NCBI GenBank assembly: GCA_913041905.1 | Contig: CAJWJQ010000021.1 | Coordinates: 1-19,735 of the forward strand | DNA from: GCA-2718845 sp913041905 | GTDB taxonomy: Bacteria > Pseudomonadota > Gammaproteobacteria > GCA-002705445 > GCA-002716945 | DNA length: 19,735 bases | Reading direction: 5' to 3' | In this document: positions 1 through 7,206 of the stretch, one piece after another | How the letters are laid out: each line of letters starts with the position of its first letter | How positions within the stretch are numbered: position 1 is the stretch's first letter | Translations under genes and position numbers: made by a program | Notes under the pieces: generated by a model | What the model saw: only the letters and a program-made list of their open reading frames with translations | What the model was told of the DNA's origin: nothing | The model's database searches: none

Positions 1-1580
1 TTATTATTTACATCACCTTTCATCCAACCATTCTTTTTTAATTTCTCGTATGTTATCCCTGTGAAAAGTGGGTTATGTTTTGCATCTATCATATTTTTAA
101 TCATACTTTCATCAGATTGTTTGAAACATGTTTCTTTATAGCCCATATATTTTGCAAGCTCTCTAAATAAATCTTGATTAGACTTGCTTTCTCCAAGAGG
201 TTTTATTGCAGGTTGTGAAAGACTGAAATAATAATGGCCATAAGGTGCATTTAAATCTAGATGTTCAAGTGCAGTATCAGCAGGTAAAACAACGTCAGCA
301 TAATCACAGCTATCTGTCCAAAATGTTTCATGCACGACTGTAAACAAATCTTGTCTCTTCAATCCTTTCCTAACGCTCAAAGTATCTGGGGCACAATTTG
401 CAACATCTGAATTCCAAACAAATAAACTTTTAATTGGTGGGTCTAATTTCTTATCATTTAATGCTCTACCAATTTGTATCATATTTATACTTCTTGGTGT
501 TTTACCATTTAAGAGTTCAGGTGTTTGAAGTTTATTTAAATCAACATTCCACATCTCTTCTATTGATCCAACAAATACACCAGAGCTTTTATTTCTCCAT
601 GCGCCAGTTATTGCAGGTAATAACATAATTGATCTAACCATCATTCCGCCATTACGATGTCTATTTAACCCATAATTAGGTCTAATATATGTTTTTTTAG
701 ATGATGCATATTCAATTGCTAGTTTTTCAATTACATCTTTTTTAATTCCAGTGATCTTTGATACCTTTTCAGGTGTATATTTAGGCAAAACATTTTTTAA
801 AAATCCTTCGTAACCACTTGTATATTTTTTTAAAAAAGCCAAATCATGTTTTTTCTTTTTAACAATTATATACATCATGCCCAACGCTAGAGCTGCATCA
901 GTTCCTGGTTTAGGCTGTATGTGCCAATCACATAAAGCTGAGGTTCTGGTTTCTCTTGGATCTATACAAATTATTTTTGCACCTTTTTTCTTTGCTTCTT
1001 CAACAAACGGAACCATATGAACATGAGTTGATACAATATTTGTTCCCCACAGAATAATTAAGTCATTGTTTGGCACCTCATCTATTGCAGGACCGCATGC
1101 AGCGCCATAAGTATATATACCTGCTGTAGAAGCAGCTGCAATACATATAGTTCTGCCCAATCTAGCTGCACCCATTTTATTCCAAAATCTCTCAGACATA
1201 CCCCAATAACCAAGCATGCCAAGTGTTCCAGAATAACTATATGGTTGTATAGCATCTCCGCCATATTTCTTTTCAATTCCCTTTAGATTTTTAGCAATTA
1301 GCTTTAATGCGTAATCCCAACTTACTTTTTTTAACTTACCTTTTTTACCTTTAGGTCCAATCCTTATATGAGGGTATAGAACTCTATTTTCGTTATAGAC
1401 TAAATCTAAATAGTGATTGACCTTATTACATAAAAAACCTTTTGTTATTGGATGAGTTTCATCACCTTTAAGATTTATTGCTTTTTTTAATGCAGAATCA
1501 ACAGTAACTTTTAATGAACACGTATCAGGGCAATCATGAGGGCAAGTTACATTGATAGTTTTAAATTTAGGCTGTCGCAT
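1..1580 (-). CDS. Molybdopterin oxidoreductase, catalytic subunit (3' end outside window)
   Basis: Reading the minus strand from the ATG at 1580, the frame stays open for about 526 codons to the window edge, so the C-terminus is missing. The N-terminus carries an iron-sulfur motif with Cys13, Cys17, Cys21 (core TCPHDCPDTCS) and a fourth Cys51 (GFLCNK), as in the [4Fe-4S] Mop domain of the DMSO reductase superfamily. Further typical stretches are SYSGTLG, ILWGTNIVSTH, IDPRETRTSALCDWH and VVLPADTALE. The part outside the window should include the molybdopterin-dinucleotide-binding C-terminal domain. The start lies inside the end of the upstream flavoprotein gene (14-bp overlap, 1567-1580), so the two are probably co-translated and the flavoprotein is the likely electron partner. 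No Tat signal is visible, so a cytoplasmic enzyme is inferred. The substrate cannot be read from sequence; I see no basis for naming it a formate, nitrate or DMSO enzyme. Confidence 0.9.
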   Translation of the reverse strand, partial: MRQPKFKTINVTCPHDCPDTCSLKVTVDSALKKAINLKGDETHPITKGFLCNKVNHYLDLVYNENRVLYPHIRIGPKGKKGKLKKVSWDYALKLIAKNLKGIEKKYGGDAIQPYSYSGTLGMLGYWGMSERFWNKMGAARLGRTICIAAASTAGIYTYGAACGPAIDEVPNNDLIILWGTNIVSTHVHMVPFVEEAKKKGAKIICIDPRETRTSALCDWHIQPKPGTDAALALGMMYIIVKKKKHDLAFLKKYTSGYEGFLKNVLPKYTPEKVSKITGIKKDVIEKLAIEYASSKKTYIRPNYGLNRHRNGGMMVRSIMLLPAITGAWRNKSSGVFVGSIEEMWNVDLNKLQTPELLNGKTPRSINMIQIGRALNDKKLDPPIKSLFVWNSDVANCAPDTLSVRKGLKRQDLFTVVHETFWTDSCDYADVVLPADTALEHLDLNAPYGHYYFSLSQPAIKPLGESKSNQDLFRELAKYMGYKETCFKQSDESMIKNMIDAKHNPLFTGITYEKLKKNGWMKGDVNN

Positions 1581-3312
1581 TTATAACCCTCTCTATTTTT
1601 TGAATTGATATTGCATTTGTAGGACAAGCTTTTTCACATTCTCCACACCTAATACATTTTTTGTGATCTATATATAATTTTCCATGATATACACCACTAG
1701 TTTTATTAGGAGTGATAGGAGTATATTCAATATCTCCTTCAATATTAGTTATAGTATTTTTTACTTCAACTATACAATCTTTAACTGGTTTAACTAATAA
1801 GCATTCATCACATAACACACACAAGCTATTATTAATTTCAAATTTATAGTGACATAAGTAACATCTCGATGACTCATGCATGGATTGATTTTTCTTATAA
1901 CCAATTTCTACTTCATTATTATTGTTTCTAGCATTAAATTTTAAGGTCGGCATTTTATTTATCGGTATATAATTCATTTGTAAATCACGGTTTGTAGTTT
2001 TAACATTTTTTATGGCTATAAAATTTTTATGAATTGTTCTTTTCATTAGATATTTATCAATCATTTTTGCTGAATTTTTAGCATGTGCTATAGCGTCTAT
2101 TAATGTAGTTGCTCCTAATGCATAATCCCCAGCTGTAAAAATATTTTTTTCAAGCTTGAAATCAGAAATTGATTTATTTATTTTTGTTTTATATTTTTTT
2201 ATTTTATTAATTGACTTAAAATCTTGTGTTTGGCCAATTGCAAGAATTATATGATCAGTTCTTATTGTAAATCTTGAATTTTTTATATCGACTAGTTTAT
2301 TTTTTTTGTTAATCTTAGTTTTAATTAATTCAAGACCCGCTAAGTGGCCATTTTTTATAATTAACTTTAAAGGTCTGGCATTAAAAAACATTTTACCCTT
2401 TTCATTTTCTAATTCCTCTAATTCTCCTGGCAATATGACTAAATCGCCTAAATTTCTTCGATAAAATGTTCTAACAGTCCTAGCACCTAATCTTAGTGCT
2501 ACTCGAGAACAATCCATTGAGGTATAGCCGCCACCAATAATCACAACATCCTTACCAACAATTTTAGACTTATATTCATTTACTCTTAGCAAAAAATCTA
2601 GCCCATTTTCAACACCACTGCATACGCTAAAATTATTATCAATTTTATTTGGTTTTAGGGTGCCCATAGCTAAAACTACAGCATCAAAATTTTTAGATAG
2701 ATGATTGAGCTCTTCTTGCGTTTCTATAGAGTGCCTACAATGAATCTTAATTCCCATGTCAGTAATTTGTTTAACTTCTTTATCAATTATGTTTCTTGGT
2801 AACCTAAAAATAGGGATACCTTGATTTAGCATTCCACCTGGGGATTTATGTTTTTCGAATATCTCTATATTATGCCCAAATCTTTTCAATTCTCTAGCAC
2901 AGGCTAAACCAGCAATACCCGATCCAATTATTGCAATTTTTTTCTTTGAGCTTGGCGCATATGGTTGGACCTTAAATTTTTTAGATTTAAAATCCCCAGA
3001 AGATCTTTTTGCATAACAAATTGCAACTGACTCACCGTTATTGTCTTTAGAGTGCCTGCAACTATCTTCACAGGGCCTTGAGCAGACACGACCTAAAATC
3101 TCTGGGAAAATATTATCTTCTAAATTTATTTGATAAGCTTTATTAAAATCTTTTTTATAGATTGCTTCAAGATAGGATGGTATGTCTGTATCAGCAGGAC
3201 ACGAAGATCTGCAAGGAACGCTTGATTCGTACCATTTAAAATCTTTTTCTAATTTTGTTGTCCCGCTTGAAGAAGACAAGACATGCTCATGCATAAAGAA
3301 TCTTTTCTTCAT
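1567..3312 (-). CDS. GltD/AegA-like FAD- and NAD(P)-dependent iron-sulfur oxidoreductase
   Basis: This 581-residue protein resembles the glutamate synthase small subunit and AegA/NfnB flavoproteins, which pass electrons between NAD(P)H and iron-sulfur partners. Domains in order: an N-terminal Fe-S region (Cys34, Cys38, Cys77, Cys81, Cys85, Cys99; CPADTDIP and GRVCSRPCEDSC); an FAD-binding Rossmann motif GSGIAG at 130-135; an NAD(P)-binding GGGYTS at 260-265; a second FAD contact TAGDYALGATTLIDAIAHA at about 403-421; a cysteine cluster at 484-513 (C484, C487, C498, C501, C504, C513); and a C-terminal ferredoxin-type CIRCGECEKACP at 553-564. The start is supported by GGGGTGA a few bases upstream. 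The N-terminal cluster seems to lack the first two cysteines of the usual GltD pattern, which I believe is normal in this subfamily. The molybdopterin enzyme gene overlaps its end, so it is probably the dedicated NAD(P)H-linked partner of that enzyme. Confidence 0.9.
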   Translation of the reverse strand: MKKRFFMHEHVLSSSSGTTKLEKDFKWYESSVPCRSSCPADTDIPSYLEAIYKKDFNKAYQINLEDNIFPEILGRVCSRPCEDSCRHSKDNNGESVAICYAKRSSGDFKSKKFKVQPYAPSSKKKIAIIGSGIAGLACARELKRFGHNIEIFEKHKSPGGMLNQGIPIFRLPRNIIDKEVKQITDMGIKIHCRHSIETQEELNHLSKNFDAVVLAMGTLKPNKIDNNFSVCSGVENGLDFLLRVNEYKSKIVGKDVVIIGGGYTSMDCSRVALRLGARTVRTFYRRNLGDLVILPGELEELENEKGKMFFNARPLKLIIKNGHLAGLELIKTKINKKNKLVDIKNSRFTIRTDHIILAIGQTQDFKSINKIKKYKTKINKSISDFKLEKNIFTAGDYALGATTLIDAIAHAKNSAKMIDKYLMKRTIHKNFIAIKNVKTTNRDLQMNYIPINKMPTLKFNARNNNNEVEIGYKKNQSMHESSRCYLCHYKFEINNSLCVLCDECLLVKPVKDCIVEVKNTITNIEGDIEYTPITPNKTSGVYHGKLYIDHKKCIRCGECEKACPTNAISIQKIERVINATA

Positions 3313-3459
3313 CTCTCACCCCATAAATAATATATCACAAAGTTATTTAATCATTCTACTGAGATGTATTTTAGTATTTTCTAATATTGCCTAAAACCAT
3401 AGCTATTATTATTCAAAATGGTATATTAAATATTCAACTAATTAATTAGGGGTTAAATT
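3313..3459. promoter_or_regulatory. Divergent intergenic region between the flavoprotein and DUF1326 genes
   Basis: These 147 bases separate two divergently transcribed genes and must hold promoters for both, but I see no convincing -35/-10 pair. The stretch is very AT-rich, with TATATT-like hexamers around 3422. Both flanking genes have recognisable ribosome-binding sites: GGGGTGA before 3312 on the minus strand and AGGGG at 3448-3452 before 3460. No conserved protein or RNA gene is evident here. Confidence 0.4.
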
Positions 3460-4065
3460 ATGGATTGGAAAGTTTCAGGAAATTACGCAGAATCTTGTAA
3501 CTGCGATGTACTTTGTCCTTGTATTTTCTTACAACCTGCAAGCATGGGACCATGTCATGCAATGTTAATATGGGAGATTAAAGAAGGGCATTGTGATGAT
3601 GTTAAATTAGACGGAGTAAATGTCTCAGCTTTTCTTCAAGCAAGTACTGAGAATCTAACTGATGGAAATTGTTCGCTAGCATTATATATTGATGAGAGCG
3701 CATCTGATGAACAAGCTGCTGCAATTGAAAAATTGTGGGGCGGTCAAGGAGGCGGTCATCTAGGAGTAATAGCTGGTTTAGTTTCAAACTTAGTTGGAGT
3801 AAAGAGAGCTAAAATTGAATGCTCAATTGATGGTAAAGACAAGTTCCTCAAAGTTGCAGATGCTGGTGGCTGGGAAATGAGTGGCGTTGCAGACGCTGAC
3901 GGTAAAATTGCACATTGTGCTCATCACCCACTTGAGGTAAACCCAGGTTGTGGTGGAGTTGATGTTAATGTAACAAGTAGCCAATCATACGATGACCACA
4001 GTTTAGATTGGAACACGAAACCAGCACGAGTTGGTTTATCAGGTAATTTTAGTTACCAACCTTAA
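3460..4065 (+). CDS. DUF1326 domain-containing protein
   Basis: This 201-residue protein matches the uncharacterised DUF1326 family. It begins with the hallmark SGNYAESCNCDVLCPC (Cys13, Cys15, Cys19, Cys21), followed by GPCHAM (Cys32, His33), and has more Cys and His in AHCAHHPLEVNPGCGG near the C-terminus. The density of Cys/His suggests metal or thiol chemistry, but the family has no established reaction that I know of. There is no signal peptide or membrane helix, so a cytoplasmic location is inferred. The ATG at 3460 has AGGGG at 3448-3452. The gene stands alone, divergent from the flavoprotein gene and ending at a strong hairpin shared with the convergent yjbQ-like gene. Confidence 0.85.
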   Translation: MDWKVSGNYAESCNCDVLCPCIFLQPASMGPCHAMLIWEIKEGHCDDVKLDGVNVSAFLQASTENLTDGNCSLALYIDESASDEQAAAIEKLWGGQGGGHLGVIAGLVSNLVGVKRAKIECSIDGKDKFLKVADAGGWEMSGVADADGKIAHCAHHPLEVNPGCGGVDVNVTSSQSYDDHSLDWNTKPARVGLSGNFSYQP

Positions 4066-4079
4066 GTCAATAAATATAT

Positions 4080-4102
4080 CTAGAGGGCAATTAGCCCTCT
4101 AG
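4080..4102. terminator. Bidirectional hairpin terminator between convergent genes
   Basis: A perfect 9-bp inverted repeat, CTAGAGGGC (4080-4088) and GCCCTCTAG (4094-4102), encloses the 5-base loop AATTA. It lies between the stop codons of the plus-strand DUF1326 gene and the minus-strand yjbQ-like gene. The flanks are AT-rich but without a long uninterrupted T run, so termination strength is uncertain. Position and symmetry fit a shared terminator. Confidence 0.8.
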
Positions 4103-4522
4103 TTATTCACCAATAATGTGTATCTCTATTGTTCTAGTATGAGACCGATTACGGTGTTCAAATAAAAATATTCCTTGCCAAGTTCCAAGCATTAATGCTT
4201 TGTCTTTTAATGGGATAGATAAGTGCGTAGAAGTAAGCGCAGATTTTATATGTGCCGGCATATCGTCTTTACCCTCAGTTTGGTGCTTATATAAACTTAA
4301 GTCTTGTGGCGCAATATTATTAAAAAAATTCTCTAAATCATATAACACATCAGGATCTGCATTTTCTTGTATTAACAATGATGCGCTTGTATGTTTTATA
4401 TATAACGTAATCAAACCATTTGATATATCCTTATTATTAATTAACTCACTTACATTGCGAGTTAACTCAATGAGCTTTCCTGGTTGAGATTCAACATTTA
4501 TCTTAGTAAAAAACTGTTTCAT
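4103..4522 (-). CDS. yjbQ: YjbQ family protein (UPF0047; secondary thiamine-phosphate synthase-like)
   Basis: This 139-residue protein has the full pattern of the YjbQ/UPF0047 family: LYIKHTSASLLIQENADPDV at about 41-60, DDMPAHIKSAL near 86-96, and LGTWQGIFLFEHR near 112-124. E. coli YjbQ shows weak thiamine-phosphate synthase activity, hence the usual product name, but the true role of the family is unsettled. The conserved His44 and His91 and the acidic residues resemble a metal site. Length is normal. I see no strong Shine-Dalgarno before the ATG at 4522; the conserved start of the family supports this start. The gene is convergent with DUF1326 and divergent from the TPR-glycosyltransferase gene, 33 bp away. 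Confidence 0.88.
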   Translation of the reverse strand: MKQFFTKINVESQPGKLIELTRNVSELINNKDISNGLITLYIKHTSASLLIQENADPDVLYDLENFFNNIAPQDLSLYKHQTEGKDDMPAHIKSALTSTHLSIPLKDKALMLGTWQGIFLFEHRNRSHTRTIEIHIIGE

Positions 4523-4555
4523 GCGTTAATATTTATTAATTACTGGAATTATTAT

Positions 4556-5971
4556 ATGACTGATACAGAAAAAATACAAAACGAAGATATAACGAAAGCA
4601 ATTAATGCCCTAAGTCAAAACAAATTTGATGAGGCAGAGCACTTATGTCAGCAAGTTTTGAGAAATTCAAATAATCCCGATGCCAACCATATAATTGGGT
4701 GCTTAAGGATGAGAGAGAAGAAATTCGATGAAAGCATAGAATATATCAAAAAAGCAATTAAGGTAAAGCCTAATAATCTTGGTTTTTACGCATCTCTTGG
4801 TTGTGCTTATAGCTCCATACAAAACTATCCAAATGCTATTGATGCTTTTTTGTCTGCTATTAAATTAGACCCAGAAGCATCACAGGTACATTTTTATCTT
4901 GCTGAGGCTTATAGACAAATGGAAGACTTTAAAAAATCACTTAATCATTTTCAAAAATGCCTGGACATAAGCAAAGATCATTTAGGAGCATTGCTTATGT
5001 CGGGAATCGTACAAGAAGAATTAAAACATTTTAATCAAGCTAAAGAGCTATACCTTTCATGTATTGATGCATACCCAGATTATGTTACTGCACATGTTAA
5101 TTTAGGAATGTGTTATTTATTAACAGGAGAATATGACAAAGGTTGGAAAGAATATGAATGGAGGTTAAAACTTGATAGCAAACACTATAAACATAAATTT
5201 GATAAGCCTCAGTGGAATGGCGAAGCCTTAGATGGGAAAAGATTACTCGTAGTGTGCGAACAAGGGTTTGGTGATTCAATTCAATTTATAAGATTTACAA
5301 AAATTTTAAGTGATGAAGGGGCTAAAATTATCGTTATTGCTCAAGAAGAGTTAAATTGTTTATTAAAAAATCAACAAGGAGTTGATGAAGTGTACAGTTT
5401 TGATGATCAAATTCCTGATTATGATTTTTATGTATATTTGTTATCAATACCAAGGATATTAGAGTGGGAGCCAAAAATGAATATACAAAATTTTCCATAT
5501 ATTTCTGTGAAAAATAAACCCTTGGATTTTCTTGATGCAAACAAAATTAATATAGGTTTGCTTACCCAAACTAGAAAAGAAACAGGGGATGAAAGAACCA
5601 GGAGTATTGAATTAAAAAAATTTAATGGTTTCTTTGATAAGAAAAAACATAATGTAATTTCGCTAGATTATTTTTCTGGTGAGACAGATAAAAGTATTAT
5701 TGACGTTTCTCCTAATATTAATGATTTTATAGATACTGCTAATATTATTCAAAATGTTGATTTAGTAATTTCAGTTGATACAGTAGTTGCCCACATTGCT
5801 GGAGCAATGAATAAGAAGGTATTAGTTATGTTACCAGCAGTTCCTGGATGGAGATGGGATTTAAATTTTTCAGATACAACACCTTGGTACCCATCCATGA
5901 AATTATTTAGACAGCCAATACATAATGATTGGGATACAGTACTTAAAGAGATAAAAAGTGAGATAAAATAA
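4556..5971 (+). CDS. TPR-repeat protein with C-terminal GT9-like glycosyltransferase domain
   Basis: From the ATG at 4556 the product is 471 residues. An in-frame ATG at 4484 would add 24 residues but lies inside the divergent yjbQ-like gene; GGAA near 4545 suits the 4556 start. Residues about 10-220 form consecutive tetratricopeptide repeats (pattern A..LG..Y.....Y..A...F..A....P). The C-terminal half resembles family 9 (heptosyltransferase-like) glycosyltransferases: GFGDSIQF at 237-244, then a nucleotide-sugar-binding-type segment VDLVISVDTVVAHIAGAMNKK (Asp408, His413), and a conserved tail with PGWRWDL and PWYPSMKLFRQ. Such fusions are common in proteobacteria and are inferred to glycosylate surface or protein targets; acceptor and sugar donor are unknown. 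The stop codon overlaps the next TPR gene by one base (TAATG), so the two are probably translationally coupled. Confidence 0.85.
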   Translation: MTDTEKIQNEDITKAINALSQNKFDEAEHLCQQVLRNSNNPDANHIIGCLRMREKKFDESIEYIKKAIKVKPNNLGFYASLGCAYSSIQNYPNAIDAFLSAIKLDPEASQVHFYLAEAYRQMEDFKKSLNHFQKCLDISKDHLGALLMSGIVQEELKHFNQAKELYLSCIDAYPDYVTAHVNLGMCYLLTGEYDKGWKEYEWRLKLDSKHYKHKFDKPQWNGEALDGKRLLVVCEQGFGDSIQFIRFTKILSDEGAKIIVIAQEELNCLLKNQQGVDEVYSFDDQIPDYDFYVYLLSIPRILEWEPKMNIQNFPYISVKNKPLDFLDANKINIGLLTQTRKETGDERTRSIELKKFNGFFDKKKHNVISLDYFSGETDKSIIDVSPNINDFIDTANIIQNVDLVISVDTVVAHIAGAMNKKVLVMLPAVPGWRWDLNFSDTTPWYPSMKLFRQPIHNDWDTVLKEIKSEIK

Positions 5972-6729
5972 TGAGTGATTTTTTAATAAAACAAGCTTTT
6001 GCGGAAGCAATGGATTTACAAAAAAATAATCAATTTGATAAAGCAAAAGAAATATATAAGAAAATATTGAAAGTTGATAAATCTGAGCCAAATGCGCATC
6101 ATTTAATTTCATTAATTTTTATGGCTGAAGGAAATTTCCCAGAAGCAAAAAAACATATAGAAACAGCAATTGATGCAGCGCCTACCCAAGCTATTTTCCT
6201 AAGTAATTATGGAAGTTTATTACATACGATGGGAGATAATCAGGGCGCTATAAAAGCTATAAAAAAATCTTTGAAGATTGATAAAAAATTATTGCAATCA
6301 TATTATTCACTAGGAATTATTTATACAGACTTAGATGAAGTTGATAAAGCAATTGAAAATTATAATAAAGCCCTTGAAGTAGACAATGATATATCTGCAG
6401 TTCATAATAATTTAGCTAATCTTTTTAGCAACATGAATAATCCAGAAGCAGAATATCATTATAAAAAATTAATTGATTTAGTGCCCCAAGAAATATATCC
6501 AAGATTAAACATGTCTAACTATTTAATAAAAAATAAAAAATATAAAGAAGCATTACAACATTTGGAAGAATTATTACAAATGGATTTAACTTCAAAAGAA
6601 GTATTTAATAGTTTAGGTGTTGCTTATAAAGGGTTAGATGATGATACAAATGCTGCAAAAATGTTTAACAAAGCATTAGAGATAGATTCAGAATTTTCAT
6701 TAGCCCGTAAAAACTTAGATAGTCTTTAA
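5971..6729 (+). CDS. Tetratricopeptide-repeat protein
   Basis: This 252-residue protein is made almost entirely of TPR repeats (for example YYSLGIIYTDLDEVDKAIEN, VHNNLANLFSNMNN and FNSLGVAYKGLDDDTNAAKM). It has no enzymatic domain, signal peptide or membrane helix. Its ATG shares the A of the upstream stop codon (TAATG), a typical coupling arrangement, so it is probably made in step with the TPR-glycosyltransferase and may scaffold the same acceptor or complex. The N-terminal repeats of both proteins are similarly laid out (FDEAEHLCQQVLR against FDKAKEIYKKILK), compatible with an old duplication, although all TPR proteins share this look. No specific function can be assigned. Confidence 0.85.
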   Translation: MSDFLIKQAFAEAMDLQKNNQFDKAKEIYKKILKVDKSEPNAHHLISLIFMAEGNFPEAKKHIETAIDAAPTQAIFLSNYGSLLHTMGDNQGAIKAIKKSLKIDKKLLQSYYSLGIIYTDLDEVDKAIENYNKALEVDNDISAVHNNLANLFSNMNNPEAEYHYKKLIDLVPQEIYPRLNMSNYLIKNKKYKEALQHLEELLQMDLTSKEVFNSLGVAYKGLDDDTNAAKMFNKALEIDSEFSLARKNLDSL

Positions 6730-6744
6730 AATTTAATTATTTTT

Positions 6745-7125
6745 CTAATGATTGCAGCCATCTTTATGACACAATACATAGTTTCTAATATGGCTAAAAA
6801 TTAAAATCGAACTACCAATTGCACTTAGCACTCTTACCCAAATATCACCTAGAGAGTCATGATATATAACAGCAGAGAAAAGCACTAAAATCCCAACTCC
6901 TGCCATAAAAAATACATTATAGTCTTTATGCTTCCTACAACCCATGGTGATGGCTATAAGAGCGGCTGGTAAAATTACAGAAAGAAATACCTCATGAACT
7001 GTATGTTCGTTGGTGATTGTTATGCCAAGCAATGGTACTAAAATCAACGAAATTGGTACAAACAAACAATGAATTAGACATGTTCCAGATAAAGCTATAC
7101 CAACTGTGTCGAAAAATTTTTGCAT
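6745..7125 (-). CDS. MerC domain-containing inner-membrane protein
   Basis: This 126-residue protein has four predicted membrane helices (about 8-35, 45-62, 71-88 and 95-113) and the MerC-type cysteine motif CLIHC (Cys16, Cys20) in helix 1. Further Cys63 and a C-terminal CHKDGCNH (Cys119, Cys124) could also bind metal. MerC family members of mercury operons carry Hg(II) across the inner membrane, but chromosomal copies without merA/merR neighbours, as here, are common and their substrate is unknown. No other mer gene lies nearby. I see no clear Shine-Dalgarno. The gene converges on the TPR gene with 15 bases between stops and diverges from the dihydroorotase gene. Confidence 0.85.
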   Translation of the reverse strand: MQKFFDTVGIALSGTCLIHCLFVPISLILVPLLGITITNEHTVHEVFLSVILPAALIAITMGCRKHKDYNVFFMAGVGILVLFSAVIYHDSLGDIWVRVLSAIGSSILIFSHIRNYVLCHKDGCNH

Positions 7126-7206
7126 ACGGCCAATTTATCAACTTGTAGGTGAAAATCAAGTTTTTATTAATAGAGAATTTATCTCTTGATATTGTTAATA
7201 TTAGAT

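Noticed and set aside
434..628. Plus-strand open frame of 64 codons
   Set aside because: It lies antisense inside the open molybdopterin oxidoreductase frame, has no ribosome-binding site and no family likeness.
1082..1276. Minus-strand open frame of 64 codons
   Set aside because: It overlaps the molybdopterin oxidoreductase in another frame of the same strand and encodes no recognisable protein.
3182..3394. Plus-strand frame of 70 codons spanning the flavoprotein start
   Set aside because: It is mostly antisense to the conserved Fe-S N-terminus of the flavoprotein, and its extension into the intergenic region shows no domain.
4484..4555. Upstream in-frame start for the TPR-glycosyltransferase
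   Set aside because: The extra 24 residues would come from the antisense of the yjbQ-like start region and are not TPR-like; the ATG at 4556 is better placed.
6745..7125. Part of a mercury-resistance operon
   Set aside because: There is no merR, merT, merP or merA nearby, so a mer operon call would go beyond the evidence.
7186..7206. TTG start for the dihydroorotase
   Set aside because: The added hydrophobic MILLILD is not expected in the family, and the ATG at 7207 aligns with the usual start.
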